A stretch of 64,000 nt of DNA from Achromobacter sp. MFA1 R4 (GCF_900156745.1 NZ_LT707065.1:3410001-3474000); one strand, 5' to 3'. Counted from the first letter of the stretch, positions 8,087 through 20,761 are shown. Made by a program: numbers and translations. Notes: generated by a model from the letters alone, not told the origin.

Positions 8087-9400
8087 TCAGTGTGTCGAAT
8101 CCAGCGCGCGGCCGTGGCCTTCCTGGCCGATCTGGTCGTGCAGGTCCGGATTGGCCAGCATGTTGCGCTTGCTCCAGCGCATGAACACGACCATCAGCAC
8201 GGCCACGACGGTGCCGAAGATCACGATGATGATGTTGATCGGCAGCTCCAGCCAAAGCAGCAGCGTATACATGGCCACCATGAGCAGGATGTTGAGCTGT
8301 TCGTTGAAGTTCTGGACGGCGATGGAATGGCCGGCCGACAGCAGCACGTGGCCGCGATGCTGGAGCAGGGCGTTCATGGGCACGACGAAGAAGCCGGCCA
8401 GACCGCCCGTCAGCAGCAACAGGAGATAGACGCTCCAAGGCTGGTAGACCAGCGGCATCAGCAGCACGACCAGGCCCATGGCGGCGCCCACCGGCAGCAC
8501 GGCCAGCGCGCGGCGCAGCGGGATGCGGCCCGCCAGGATGGACCCGACCACCGTGCCCAGCGCAGCCACGCCCATCAGCATTGAAGCCTTGTCGAGCTGG
8601 TAGCCCAGATGGCTGCGGCCCCATTCGATGACGATGAGCTGCAGCGTGGCCCCCGCGCCCCAGAAGAGCGTGGTGACGGCCAGGGAGATCTGTCCCAGCT
8701 TGTCCTTCCAGAGCACGCAGACATAGCCCCAGAAGGTGCGCACGAGCCGCACGGGGTTTTTCTGCTGCGGCGGATAGCGCACGTGCGTGTGGGGGATCAG
8801 CAGGTTGCACAGCGCCGCCAGCAGGTACACGAAGGCGATGACCAGGATGGCCGCCTCGGCGGGCGTGCTGACCAGCTTGCCGATGAAGGAATGGCTCAGC
8901 AGGGCGCTGGAGACGGACGACGATATCAGCAGTCCACCCAGGACGGTGCCCAGGATGATGGAGAAGACCGTCAGGCCCTCGATCCAGCTGTTGCCCTTGA
9001 CCAGCAGCGCCGGGGGGAGCATTTCGGTCACGATGCCGTATTTGGCGGGGGAGTAGGCGGCGGCGCCGATGCCCACCACGCCGTAGGCCGCGCACACCAG
9101 CCAGGTCTGGTATTGCGGGGCGATGCCCAGGCTGGCATACGAGAACATCAGCAGACAGCCCGCGACCTTGAGGGCATTGGTCGAGAACATGACGCGGCCC
9201 TTGGGATAGGAATCCGCCAGGGCGCCGACGAATGCGGCCAGCACGACGTAGGCCAGCGCGAACGACCATTTCATCATGGGCGCCAACCAGTCAGGACCGT
9301 GCAGTTCCTGTATCAAGGCGATTGCTGCGATGAACAGCGCATTGTCCGCCAATGACGAGAAGGCCTGCGCGGCCATGACCAGATAGAAACCACGTTTCAA
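8087..9400 (-). CDS. lplT: Lysophospholipid transporter LplT (MFS)
   Basis: The 437-aa product is a major-facilitator permease with about 12 membrane segments. LplT flips lysophospholipids across the inner membrane for re-acylation by Aas. The N-terminus (KRGFYLVMAAQAFS) is typical of the family. I place the start at the TTG at 9400 because a GGGGAC ribosome-binding site sits just upstream and conservation begins there; no ATG is available nearby. The open frame continues upstream through the whole antisense strand of smc, which is not part of the protein. No aas gene is adjacent. The gene is divergent from smc. Confidence 0.85.
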   Translation of the reverse strand: MKRGFYLVMAAQAFSSLADNALFIAAIALIQELHGPDWLAPMMKWSFALAYVVLAAFVGALADSYPKGRVMFSTNALKVAGCLLMFSYASLGIAPQYQTWLVCAAYGVVGIGAAAYSPAKYGIVTEMLPPALLVKGNSWIEGLTVFSIILGTVLGGLLISSSVSSALLSHSFIGKLVSTPAEAAILVIAFVYLLAALCNLLIPHTHVRYPPQQKNPVRLVRTFWGYVCVLWKDKLGQISLAVTTLFWGAGATLQLIVIEWGRSHLGYQLDKASMLMGVAALGTVVGSILAGRIPLRRALAVLPVGAAMGLVVLLMPLVYQPWSVYLLLLLTGGLAGFFVVPMNALLQHRGHVLLSAGHSIAVQNFNEQLNILLMVAMYTLLLWLELPINIIIVIFGTVVAVLMVVFMRWSKRNMLANPDLHDQIGQEGHGRALDSTH

Positions 9401-9580
9401 GAATGTCCCCGTTCTTCGGCCAGAGGCTGACCAGTCCGCTTGAAGATGATGTGTCGTGCCAAAAAGTGTCAGGGAGTATAGCCGGAGCCTTGCGCCGGGC
9501 CATCGCGCGTTTGCCCGCGGGTTGACCGGTGCCAACCTCTGGGGACAGACCGCCTGCGGTATCATACGGTCCATATGAGA

Positions 9581-9600
9581 GCCGGCCCTTTTTGGGCCGG
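9581..9600. other. Short GC hairpin in the lplT-smc divergent region
   Basis: CCGGCCC (9582-9588) pairs with GGGCCGG (9594-9600) around a TTTTT loop. It lies about 65 bp before smc and is followed by only three T residues. It could act on the smc leader, but its function is unknown. Confidence 0.5.
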
Positions 9601-9664
9601 TTTGCAATCTGTGCGGCAGGTCCGTTAACGCCTTTCGTTCAACCCACCCCGTCGTCATCGTACT

Positions 9665-12600
9665 GTGCGCCTTACTCAGCTCAAACTCGCCGGCTTCAAG
9701 TCCTTCGTCGACCCCACCGTGATCCCCGTGCCCAGCCAGCTGGTCGGCGTGGTGGGTCCCAATGGCTGCGGCAAGTCGAACATCATCGACGCCGTGCGCT
9801 GGGTGCTGGGCGAGGCCAAGGCATCGGAACTGCGCGGCGAGTCCATGCAGGACGTCATTTTCAACGGGTCCGGCAACCGCAAGCCCGCGGCGCGGGCGTC
9901 GGTGGAAATGGTGTTCGACAACAGCGAGGGGCGCGCCGCCGGCCAGTGGAGCAGCTACGCCGAAATCGCGGTGCGCCGCGTCCTGACCCGGGACGGCACC
10001 AGCAGTTATTTCGTCAACAACCAGCAGGTCCGCCGCCGCGACATCCACGACATCTTCCTGGGCACCGGCCTGGGCGCCCGCGGCTACGCCATCATCGGCC
10101 AGGGCATGATCAACCGCCTGATCGAAGCCCGGCCCGAAGAACTGCGCGTATTCCTGGAAGAAGCGGCCGGCGTGTCGCGCTACAAGGAACGCCGCCGGGA
10201 AACCGAGAACCGGCTGTCCGACACCCGCGAAAACCTCACCCGCGTCGAAGACATCCTGCGCGAACTGAACAGCCAGCTTGAAAAGCTGGAAGCCCAGGCC
10301 GAAGTGGCCACGCGCTACCGCGAACTCCAGGCCGACGGCGAAAAGAAGCAGCATTCGCTGTGGCTGCTGAAGGAGACGGGCGCCCGCGAGGAACGCGCCA
10401 GGAAGGCGCAGGAAATGGCGCAGGCCCAGAACGAACTGGAAGCCGCGATTGCCGGCCTGCGCGCAGGCGAGGCCGCGCTCGAATCCCGGCGTCAGGCCCA
10501 TTACGCCGCCAGCGACGCCGTTCACACCGCGCAGGGCGCGCTGTACGAAGCCAACGCCCAGGTCAGCCGCCTGGAGGCCGAGATCCGGCACGTCGTCGAT
10601 TCCCGCAACCGCCTGCAGTCGCGCCGCGACCAGTTGCAGCAGCAGATCGCCGAATGGACCAGCCAGCGGGAGCACTGCACCGAACAGATCGCCCAGGCCG
10701 AGGATGACCTGGCCACCGCCGCCGCGCGCACCGAAGAAGCGCGCGCCACCGCCGAAGACGCCCAGGCCGGCCTGCCGGCCGTCGAGCAGCGCGTCCGCGA
10801 AGCGGCCGCTGGCCGCGACGAAATGCGCGCCGCGCTGGCCCGCGTCGAGCAGAACCTCGCCCTGGTGGCGCAGACCCAGCGCGACGCCGACCGCCAGATG
10901 CAGACCCTGGACCAGCGGCGCGAACGCCTGCAGCAGGAACTGCGCGAACTGCACAGCCCCGATCCCGAGCGCCTGGAACAACTTGCCGGCGACCGCGCCG
11001 CGGGCGAAGACCAGCTCGAAGCGGCCCAGGAAGAACTGGCGGTCCTCGAGGGCCGCGTGCCCGAGGCCGACGCCGAGCGCAGCCGCGCCCAGGCCGCCGC
11101 CCAGACCGAAGCCCAGAACCTGGCCCGCCTGGAAGCCCGCCTGTCGGCGCTGGTGAAGCTGCAGGAAGACGTGCAGAAGCAGGGCGCGCTGGAGCCCTGG
11201 CTGGCCAAGCACGAGCTGGCCGGGCTGTCGCGCCTGTGGCAGAAGCTGCACGTCGAGCCGGGCTGGGAAACCGCCCTGGAATCCGCGCTGCGCGAGCGCA
11301 TGGCCTCGATCGAAGTGCGCACCCTGGACTGGGCGCGCGCCTTCGCCGAGGACGCGCCGCCCGCCCGCCTGGCATTTCACCAGTTGCCCGTCGCGGCCCC
11401 GACGCCGCCCGCGCCTGCCGGCTTCACGCCGCTGGCCAGCCTGCTGCGCATCACCGATCCCGACCTGCGCACGCTGCTGAACGAATGGCTGTCCGGCGTC
11501 TACGCCGCCAATGACCTCACCCAGGCGCTGTCCCTGCGGGCCACCTTGCCCGCGGGCGCCGCCTGCGTGGTCAAGGCCGGTCACCTCATCGACGCGCACA
11601 GCGTGCGCTTCTACGCGCCTGACTCCGAACAGGCGGGCCTGCTGGCCCGCCAGCAGGAAATCGAAAACCTGCAGCGCGAGATCAAGGCCCAGCAGCTCAT
11701 CACCGACCAGGCGCGTGCCGCGGTCGCCCGGGCCGAAGCCGCCTGGCAGCAGGTGTCCCAGGCCATCTCCCCGGCGCGCACGCGCGTGGCCGAGGTCACG
11801 CGCCGGGTGCACGACATCCAGCTCGAACATTCCCGGCTGCAGCAGCAGGCCGAACAGTCCGGCGAGCGCGCCTCGCGCCTGCGCCAGGACCTGGAAGAAA
11901 TCAAGGCGCACGAGGAAGACCTGCGCGCCACCCGCGAAGAGGCCGAGGCCCGCTTCGAGGCCCTGGACGAAGAGCTTGCCGAGCACCAGTCCCGGTTTGC
12001 CGACGCCGAAATGGACGGCGAGACGCTGGCCGCGCAGGCCGAGGCGGCCCGCACCCGGTTGCGGGAACTGGAGCGCGCCGCCCAGGAGGCCGAATTCGCC
12101 GAGCGCGGCATCCAGGTCCGCATCACCGACCTGCAACGCAACCGGCAACTGGCCGCGGACCAGAGCCAGCGCGGCGCGGTCGAGCTGGAACAGCTGATGG
12201 GCGACCTGGCGGAACTCGACGCGTCCGCGTCGCAGGCCGGCCTGCAGGACGCGCTGGAAATGCGCGCCGAGCGCGAGGAAGCGCTGTCGCGCGCGCGCCA
12301 GGAACTCGAAAACCTGGCGGCGCTGCTGCGCGGCGCCGATGAAGACCGGCAGCAGCAGGAGCAGACCCTGGAGCCGCGCCGTGCGCGCATCATGGAATTG
12401 CAATTGCAGGAGCAGGCCGCGCGCCTGGCCGAAGAGCAGTTCACCGAGCAGCTCAACGCCCGGGAAGTCGACCGCGAGGAACTGGCCCAGTTCCTGGCCA
12501 ACCAGCCCGACGAATGGCGCCGCGCAAGCTGGCTGCAACAGGAAGTCGGACGCATCTCGCGCCAGATCGAGGCCCTGGGCTCGGTCAACCTGGCCGCGCT

Positions 12601-13198
12601 GGACGAATTGAACACCTCGCGCGAGCGCAAGGGCTTCCTGGATTCGCAGCATCAGGACCTGATGACGGCCATCGACACCCTGGAAGACGCCATCCGCAAG
12701 ATCGACCGCGAAACCCGCGAGCTGCTGCAAGAGACCTTCAACATCGTCAACGGGCACTTCGGCGAACTCTTCCCCAAGCTGTTCGGCGGGGGCGAGGCCA
12801 AGCTCAGCATGACCGGCGAGGAAATCCTCGATGCCGGCGTGCAGGTGATGGCCCAGCCGCCCGGCAAACGCAACAGCACGATTCACCTGCTGTCGGGCGG
12901 GGAAAAGGCGCTGACCGCCACCGCGCTGGTGTTCGCGCTGTTCAAGTTGAACCCCGCGCCGTTCTGCCTGCTCGACGAGGTGGACGCGCCGCTGGACGAC
13001 GCCAACACCGAGCGCTACGCGAACCTTGTCGCCAACATGAGCGAGCAGACGCAGTTCCTGTTCATCTCGCACAACAAGATCGCGATGCAGATGGCCAAGC
13101 AATTGATCGGCGTGACCATGCAAGAGCAAGGGGTTTCGCGTATCGTTGCGGTAGACATAGATTCGGCCGTCCAGATGATGGCCTCCGAAGCGGCATAA
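9665..13198 (+). CDS. smc: Chromosome segregation ATPase SMC
   Basis: SMC (1177 aa) is the core of the bacterial condensin and compacts and segregates chromosomes. It shows the Walker A motif GPNGCGKSN near residues 33-41, long coiled coils (~170-480 and ~650-1000) around a hinge (~500-640), then the ABC signature LSGGEKALTA and Walker B CLLDEVDAPLDD near the C-terminus. The start is GTG at 9665, where the conserved N-terminus RLTQLKLAGFKSF begins; the ribosome-binding site is weak. It is followed 45 bp later by zipA, and smc-zipA-ligA look like one transcription unit. Confidence 0.96.
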   Translation: MRLTQLKLAGFKSFVDPTVIPVPSQLVGVVGPNGCGKSNIIDAVRWVLGEAKASELRGESMQDVIFNGSGNRKPAARASVEMVFDNSEGRAAGQWSSYAEIAVRRVLTRDGTSSYFVNNQQVRRRDIHDIFLGTGLGARGYAIIGQGMINRLIEARPEELRVFLEEAAGVSRYKERRRETENRLSDTRENLTRVEDILRELNSQLEKLEAQAEVATRYRELQADGEKKQHSLWLLKETGAREERARKAQEMAQAQNELEAAIAGLRAGEAALESRRQAHYAASDAVHTAQGALYEANAQVSRLEAEIRHVVDSRNRLQSRRDQLQQQIAEWTSQREHCTEQIAQAEDDLATAAARTEEARATAEDAQAGLPAVEQRVREAAAGRDEMRAALARVEQNLALVAQTQRDADRQMQTLDQRRERLQQELRELHSPDPERLEQLAGDRAAGEDQLEAAQEELAVLEGRVPEADAERSRAQAAAQTEAQNLARLEARLSALVKLQEDVQKQGALEPWLAKHELAGLSRLWQKLHVEPGWETALESALRERMASIEVRTLDWARAFAEDAPPARLAFHQLPVAAPTPPAPAGFTPLASLLRITDPDLRTLLNEWLSGVYAANDLTQALSLRATLPAGAACVVKAGHLIDAHSVRFYAPDSEQAGLLARQQEIENLQREIKAQQLITDQARAAVARAEAAWQQVSQAISPARTRVAEVTRRVHDIQLEHSRLQQQAEQSGERASRLRQDLEEIKAHEEDLRATREEAEARFEALDEELAEHQSRFADAEMDGETLAAQAEAARTRLRELERAAQEAEFAERGIQVRITDLQRNRQLAADQSQRGAVELEQLMGDLAELDASASQAGLQDALEMRAEREEALSRARQELENLAALLRGADEDRQQQEQTLEPRRARIMELQLQEQAARLAEEQFTEQLNAREVDREELAQFLANQPDEWRRASWLQQEVGRISRQIEALGSVNLAALDELNTSRERKGFLDSQHQDLMTAIDTLEDAIRKIDRETRELLQETFNIVNGHFGELFPKLFGGGEAKLSMTGEEILDAGVQVMAQPPGKRNSTIHLLSGGEKALTATALVFALFKLNPAPFCLLDEVDAPLDDANTERYANLVANMSEQTQFLFISHNKIAMQMAKQLIGVTMQEQGVSRIVAVDIDSAVQMMASEAA

Positions 13199-13243
13199 AC
13201 CCAATATTGAGAAAGGCGCCGCCTTCTGGCGCGGGATTTACAC

Positions 13244-16413
<3,170 letters not shown>

Positions 16414-16473
16414 TCGGGGTCTCCCGATCAGGCCTGCCTGTCTGCCTGCACCGCGAACGCCCGCGCGTCGCGC

Positions 16474-16508
16474 AAAAAAAAACTGCCCGCTTCAAGCGGG
16501 CAGTTTTT
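16474..16508. terminator. Bidirectional intrinsic terminator between ligA and the parvulin gene
   Basis: A 10-bp stem (16481-16490 with 16496-16505) around a TTCAA loop is flanked by nine A residues on the left and a T-run on the right. It serves the two converging genes. Confidence 0.9.
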
Positions 16509-16522
16509 CGTCTGGCGGGGCC

Positions 16523-17299
16523 TTACTGGACCTTGGCCTTTTCGCGCAGTTGCTTCTGGTAGTCGGCCAGGGTTTGCTGGCGCATCATTTCTTCCAGTTG
16601 CGGGCGAACCTGATCCATCGGCGGGAATTCGACCGGGCGGGTGTCGTCAACCATGATGATGTGCCAGCCGAACTGGGTCTGGACCGGCTTGTCGACCACT
16701 TGACCCTTCTTGAGCTGCGTCACGGCTTGCGCGAACGGCTGCACGTAGTTGGTCGGGGGCGCCCAACCCAGGTCGCCACCCTTTTCGGCGCTGCCGGGGT
16801 CCTTGGAGTTCTTCTTGGCCAGGTCGTCGAACTTGCCCTTGTTGCTCTTGATCTGGGCCAGCAGGTCATTCGCCGTCTTCTCGTCCTGGACGAGGATGTG
16901 ACGGACCTTGTATTCCATCTTGCCGGCCTGTTCCTTCTTGATCTTCTCGTATTCGGCGGTGACCTGGGCATCGGTGACCGGGTGCTTGGCCAGGTAGTCG
17001 GCCATCAGCGCGCGGACCAGGATGCCTTGGCGGGCCAGTTCGATTTCGGTCTGGACGTCCGCCTGCTTGGCGATGCCGCCGGATTCGGCGGCCTGCACGA
17101 AGATCTGGCGGTTGATCATTTCCTGCTTGACCTGTTCGCGCAGTTGCGGCGAATCGGTGGCGCCCTGGCCGACCAGGAGCTTGACGAATTGATCCAGGCT
17201 CTTTTGCGTGATGGCCTTACCGTTGACGGTAGCCACGTTTTGCGCAAAAGCAGGCACGGCGATGACGCAGGCCGCAGCCAGCATGACGATGCGTTTCAT
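16523..17299 (-). CDS. Periplasmic parvulin-type peptidyl-prolyl isomerase (Par27-like)
   Basis: The 258-aa protein carries a signal peptide (about 1-19, cut after AFA). An N-terminal chaperone-like helical region (~20-120) is followed by one parvulin (PpiC/SurA-type) domain at ~125-225 (VRHILV, GGDLGW, TQFGWHII) and a C-terminal helical tail. The architecture matches the Bordetella periplasmic chaperone/isomerase Par27, which helps outer-membrane protein folding. It is followed 17 bp before by bolA on the same strand, with yciB and msrB further upstream, so it could be the last gene of that run. PrsA/PpiD-type alternatives are less likely because of length. Confidence 0.88.
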   Translation of the reverse strand: MKRIVMLAAACVIAVPAFAQNVATVNGKAITQKSLDQFVKLLVGQGATDSPQLREQVKQEMINRQIFVQAAESGGIAKQADVQTEIELARQGILVRALMADYLAKHPVTDAQVTAEYEKIKKEQAGKMEYKVRHILVQDEKTANDLLAQIKSNKGKFDDLAKKNSKDPGSAEKGGDLGWAPPTNYVQPFAQAVTQLKKGQVVDKPVQTQFGWHIIMVDDTRPVEFPPMDQVRPQLEEMMRQQTLADYQKQLREKAKVQ

Positions 17300-17316
17300 G
17301 AATATCCTTTTACTTT

Positions 17317-17586
17317 CTATTTGGGAGCCTGGGCGTCAAGCGCAAGCGCATGAATCGGATAGGGGATCAAATCTTGCAAATGATGATACACCAGCCTATG
17401 CCGCGCGACGGGCGAGAGCCCCGCAAAGCAAGGCGCCACGATGATCACGCGATAATGGCCGGCGCCGTTTTTACTGCCTTCGTGGCCGGCATGCAAATGG
17501 GAGTCGTCCAGGATCTCCAGGCTGAGGGGTTCCAGGGCGGCTAGCCGTTCCCGGATCAGGGCAATGCGATCGGTGGTTTCTGACAT
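17317..17586 (-). CDS. bolA: BolA family protein
   Basis: This 89-aa protein has the BolA fold: a central HAGHEGSKNGAGHYRVIIV stretch with the conserved histidines, then the helix RHRLVYHHL and the IHALAL strand. BolA proteins bind iron-sulfur glutaredoxins and can act in regulation and cluster trafficking. It lies between yciB (upstream) and the parvulin gene (downstream), all on the minus strand. Which of the BolA subgroups it belongs to cannot be decided from sequence reading alone. Confidence 0.88.
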   Translation of the reverse strand: MSETTDRIALIRERLAALEPLSLEILDDSHLHAGHEGSKNGAGHYRVIIVAPCFAGLSPVARHRLVYHHLQDLIPYPIHALALDAQAPK

Positions 17587-17664
17587 GGGAGCAAGGGGGA
17601 AGTTCCGGCGCGGCGGCCCCGCTTCGGGGGCGCGCGCGCCTGGGAGGAGGGCGGCGCAGGAGGC

Positions 17665-18249
17665 TCAGGGCTTGCCGGGCGGCGTGGTGCCCGGGCCGGC
17701 CGGGGTGTTTTCCTCGGTCTGGATGTGCTTGCCCAGCCACAGGGACTGGCCGACCACGAAGACGATCATCAGGCCCATCAGGCCGAAGGCCTTGAAGCTG
17801 ACCCACTGCGACTCGGTGAAGTGCCCGGAGAACGCGACATAGAGGTTGAGGGCGCCGGCCACCAGAAAGAAGGCGGCCCAGAGCATGTTGAGCCGGTCCC
17901 AGGCCGTGTCGGGTAATTGGATCTGCTTTTCCATCAGGCGGCGGATCAGGTTGCGACCGAACAACAGGCGGGCGAAGACCAGCGCGCCGCCGAACATCCA
18001 GTACAGCACCGTCGGCTTCCATTTGATGAAGACGTCGCTGTGCAGCCAGATGGTGGCGCCGCCGAACACCAGGATGACGGTCAGGTTGATCCAGTGCATG
18101 GCTTCGGTGGGGCGGCCGGTGGCCTTGAGCCAGACGATCTGCGCCACGGCCGCCGCCATGGCGACGCCCGTGGCGATGAAGATGTCCGTAAACCTGTAGG
18201 CGATGAAGAACAGGAGCAGCGGGAACAGGTCGAACAGAAACTTCTTCAT
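17665..18249 (-). CDS. yciB: Inner membrane septation protein YciB (IspZ)
   Basis: The 194-aa polytopic membrane protein starts with [15 protein letters not shown] and has about five membrane segments with the conserved internal piece KPTVLYWMFG. It belongs to the YciB/IspZ family, which is linked to cell-envelope synthesis and septation. A short hydrophilic Pro/Thr-rich tail ends the protein. Its ATG overlaps the msrB stop codon by one base (TGATG on the minus strand), so the two genes are coupled. Confidence 0.92.
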   Translation of the reverse strand: MKKFLFDLFPLLLFFIAYRFTDIFIATGVAMAAAVAQIVWLKATGRPTEAMHWINLTVILVFGGATIWLHSDVFIKWKPTVLYWMFGGALVFARLLFGRNLIRRLMEKQIQLPDTAWDRLNMLWAAFFLVAGALNLYVAFSGHFTESQWVSFKAFGLMGLMIVFVVGQSLWLGKHIQTEENTPAGPGTTPPGKP

Positions 18250-18647
18250 CAGTCTTCTAGGGGTTCAAACGTCATCGACAGGGAATTGATGCAGTAGCGC
18301 AGGCCGGTGGGCTCGGGGCCGTCGGGAAAGACGTGGCCCAGGTGCGCGTCGCACACATTGCACAGCACCTCGGTACGCACCATGCCGTGGCTGGTGTCGC
18401 GTTCTTCGCGGACCAGTTCGGGATCCAGCGCCTGGAAGTAGCTGGGCCAGCCGCAACCCGCGTCGAATTTGGTGTCGGATGCGAAGAGCGCCGTGCCACA
18501 GCCCACGCAGCGGTAGATGCCGGGCGTGAAGGTATCCCAGTAGCGTCCGGTGAACGCGCGTTCGGTACCCTTTTGCCGGGTGACCACGTATTCTTCGGGG
18601 GAAAGCTGGGCGCGCCATTCGGCGTCGGTTTTGCGTACTTTTTCCAT
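18249..18647 (-). CDS. msrB: Peptide-methionine (R)-S-oxide reductase MsrB
   Basis: MsrB (132 aa) repairs methionine-R-sulfoxide in proteins. The zinc-binding cysteines are in CVGC (47, 50) and CNVC (96, 99), the catalytic cysteine is Cys119 in RYCINS, and GCGWPS and HLGHVF are family motifs. I chose the ATG at 18647 because upstream in-frame codons are unconserved. It is the first gene of the msrB-yciB-bolA-parvulin run and is divergent from bioM across 52 bp. Confidence 0.95.
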   Translation of the reverse strand: MEKVRKTDAEWRAQLSPEEYVVTRQKGTERAFTGRYWDTFTPGIYRCVGCGTALFASDTKFDAGCGWPSYFQALDPELVREERDTSHGMVRTEVLCNVCDAHLGHVFPDGPEPTGLRYCINSLSMTFEPLED

Positions 18648-18666
18648 ATGAGCTCTTGGAGTCGCG

Positions 18667-18688
18667 ATGCCCGAAATGGTTCGGGCAT
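18667..18688. promoter_or_regulatory. Perfect inverted repeat in the msrB-bioM divergent promoter region
   Basis: ATGCCCGAA at 18667-18675 and TTCGGGCAT at 18680-18688 form a perfect 9-bp inverted repeat around a 4-nt centre. The right arm runs into CATAAT (18686-18691), a possible -10 box for bioM. If so, the transcript would begin at or very near the bioM ATG (18700). The site could be an operator or an RNA hairpin; it does not match the BirA or BioR consensus known to me. Confidence 0.55.
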
Positions 18689-18699
18689 AATCCCGCCCC

Positions 18700-19377
18700 A
18701 TGTTAATCGAGTTTGACCAGGCGGTAGTATCCACGCCCCAGGCGGAAGTGTTGCGCGGGGTGAGCGTCACCCTGGCCGAACGCCGCATCGGCATCGTCGG
18801 CCCCAACGGCGCCGGCAAGAGCACGCTGGCGCGCCTGGTCAACGGGCTGGTGATTCCGTCCTCGGGCAAGGTGCGGGTGGACGGGCTGGATACGCGGCAC
18901 GACCTGAAGGCCGTGCGCGCGCGCGTCGGCTTTGTCTTTCAGAACCCGGAAAACCAGATCGTCTTTCCCATCGTGCGCGAGGACCTGGCCTTCGGGCTCA
19001 AGCGCCTGGCGCCGGACCGCCGGCAGCGCGAGGCCCGCATCGAGTCCGGGCTGGACAGCCTGGGCGTCGGCCACCTGGCCGACCGCAGCAGCCACACGCT
19101 GTCCGGCGGCGAGCGCCAGCTGGTGGCCCTGGCTGCCGTGCTGGTCATGGAGCCCGCGCTCATCGTCTTTGACGAACCCACCACCCAACTCGACCTGCGC
19201 AATCGCAACCGCGTGCGCGCCGCCATTGCCGGGCTGCCCCATGATGCCATCGTTGTCAGCCACGACCTGGAGCTGCTCGAGGACTTTGACCGCGTGCTGG
19301 TCGTGCGCGACGGCGCGATCGCGGCCGACGACACGCCCGCGGCCGCGCTGCGCTGGTACCGGGAGCACTGCGGATGA
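18700..19377 (+). CDS. bioM: Biotin transporter ATPase BioM (ECF type)
   Basis: BioM (225 aa) is the energising ATPase of the biotin importer. It has Walker [10 protein letters not shown] (Lys40), Q-loop FVFQNPENQ (the QNP form typical of ECF ATPases), signature LSGGERQ, Walker B LIVFDEP and switch histidine VVSHD. The next two genes encode BioN and BioY, which makes the biotin assignment firm. There is no recognisable ribosome-binding site, which fits a leaderless or near-leaderless transcript. It overlaps bioN by 4 bp. Confidence 0.93.
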   Translation: MLIEFDQAVVSTPQAEVLRGVSVTLAERRIGIVGPNGAGKSTLARLVNGLVIPSSGKVRVDGLDTRHDLKAVRARVGFVFQNPENQIVFPIVREDLAFGLKRLAPDRRQREARIESGLDSLGVGHLADRSSHTLSGGERQLVALAAVLVMEPALIVFDEPTTQLDLRNRNRVRAAIAGLPHDAIVVSHDLELLEDFDRVLVVRDGAIAADDTPAAALRWYREHCG

Positions 19378-19970
19378 TGGAGCCGCTGTACGTCCCGGGC
19401 GCCACGCCGCTGCACCGCCTGCCGGCGTGGATCAAGCTGCTGGCCCTGATGGCGGCCGGCGCGGGGCTCTTCCTGCTGCGCGACCCGGTCTGGCTGGCGC
19501 TGGCGTTGGGATTTTCCGCGGCGCTGGTCTGGTCGACCGGCGTCGGCGCCGCCGCGGTCTGGCGCCAGGTGCGCGGACTGATCTGGATATTGCTCGCCGT
19601 GGCGTCGTTCACCGGCTGGTTTCAGGGGCCAGCCGACGCCCTGGCCGTCGTGCTGCGGGTGGCGGCCATGGTCGGCCTGGCGCTGGCCGTGACGCTGGCC
19701 ACGCGCACCTCGGACCTGATCGCCGTCTGTGAAGGGGCGCTGCGGCCGCTGGAGCGCACGGGCCTTGTCGATGCCGAAAAGGTGGCGCTGGCCCTGGCGC
19801 TGGCGCTGCGCTTCGTGCCGGAAATCTGGCGTAATTTCCAGGAGATCCGCGAAGCGCAGGCCGCGCGGGGACTGGGCGCCAACCCGGTCGCGCTGATCGT
19901 GCCGCTGATCGTCCTGACCTTGAAGCGGGCCCAGGAAGTTTCCGAAGCGATCGATGCGCGCAGCGTCTGA
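19374..19970 (+). CDS. bioN: Biotin transporter transmembrane subunit BioN
   Basis: BioN (198 aa) is the ECF T-component that couples BioM to the substrate-binding BioY. About five hydrophobic helices are followed by the coupling motif AARGLG near residue 164 and a C-terminal DARSV, the two Ala-Arg-Gly/Ser signatures of the family. It overlaps bioM by 4 bp and ends 39 bp before bioY. Confidence 0.92.
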   Translation: MMEPLYVPGATPLHRLPAWIKLLALMAAGAGLFLLRDPVWLALALGFSAALVWSTGVGAAAVWRQVRGLIWILLAVASFTGWFQGPADALAVVLRVAAMVGLALAVTLATRTSDLIAVCEGALRPLERTGLVDAEKVALALALALRFVPEIWRNFQEIREAQAARGLGANPVALIVPLIVLTLKRAQEVSEAIDARSV

Positions 19971-20009
19971 CGGCGGCGCGCCGTAACCATCAACAAAGGG
20001 GGAAAAGCC

Positions 20010-20567
20010 ATGAAATCCAGTAACACGGTGCTGGTCGCGCTCTTCGCGGCGCTGATCGTCGTCTTGAGCCTGATGCCGCCGATTCCGATGCCCGGCATTC
20101 CGGTGCCCATCACCCTGCAGACGCTGGGCGCCATGCTGGCCGGGGCGATGCTGGGCCCGGTGCGCGGCGCGCTGGCGTGCCTGCTGTACCTGGCGCTGGC
20201 GGCGGTCGGCCTGCCGGTGCTGCCCGGCGGCCGGGGCGGTCTGGGCGCGTTCTTCGGTCCCACCGGCGGGTTTCTGGTCGGCATGGTGGCGGGCGCCTTC
20301 GTGACGGGCTGGCTGGCGCGCCGCCTGGCCGCCCGCCAATCGGGCACCTGGATGGGCCTGGCCGGCTATGTGGCCGCCTGCGTCGTGGGCGGCATTGCCG
20401 TGGTGTATGCGTTCGGCGTGCCGTGGCTGTCGGCGGTGGCGAAGATGGACCTGGCCAAGGCCGCAGCGGCGGTCGCCGTGTTCCTGCCCGGCGACCTGGT
20501 CAAGGCCGTCGTGGCCGCCTGGGTGGCGTCGCGCGTCGAGCGGGTGTGGCCGATGCTGGGCCGCTGA
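20010..20567 (+). CDS. bioY: Biotin-binding S-component BioY
   Basis: BioY (185 aa) is the integral-membrane biotin-binding subunit. Six hydrophobic segments are seen, along with the family features PITLQTLGAMLAG and the Gly-rich GGRGGLGAFFGPTGG. A GGGGGAAAA-like ribosome-binding site precedes the ATG. bioMNY forms a tripartite importer for the cofactor needed by biotin carboxylases such as the one at 33.5-36.7 kb, though the loci are not adjacent. Confidence 0.95.
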   Translation: MKSSNTVLVALFAALIVVLSLMPPIPMPGIPVPITLQTLGAMLAGAMLGPVRGALACLLYLALAAVGLPVLPGGRGGLGAFFGPTGGFLVGMVAGAFVTGWLARRLAARQSGTWMGLAGYVAACVVGGIAVVYAFGVPWLSAVAKMDLAKAAAAVAVFLPGDLVKAVVAAWVASRVERVWPMLGR

Positions 20568-20755
20568 GGCTGGCGCAGCCCGGGCAAAGATCCAATCATC
20601 CCAAGGGAATCCCCCAACTGACGCTCGCCACCCTTTCAAGTACAAGTTCGCCATTAACAAATGCGTTAGACAGATCGTGGTTTCCGGAGCACATTTCCGT
20701 AGCACATCAGGGAATTACCGTAGTTGCGCCAGGTCATCTGATACTGTTTTAACCA

Positions 20756-20761
20756 TATAAT
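20756..20761 (+). promoter_or_regulatory. Candidate -10 box upstream of the first Liv-type operon
   Basis: A consensus TATAAT sits about 80 bp before the binding-protein ATG, within a locally AT-rich stretch (about 20740-20785). No convincing -35 box is found at the usual spacing, so this is only a candidate. Confidence 0.35.

Noticed and set aside
8087-13204. A very long minus-strand open frame (about 1700 codons) covering all of smc antisense and continuing into lplT
   Set aside because: Only the last ~437 codons show protein-family features (LplT). The rest mirrors the codon structure of smc in a GC-rich genome and has low-complexity composition.
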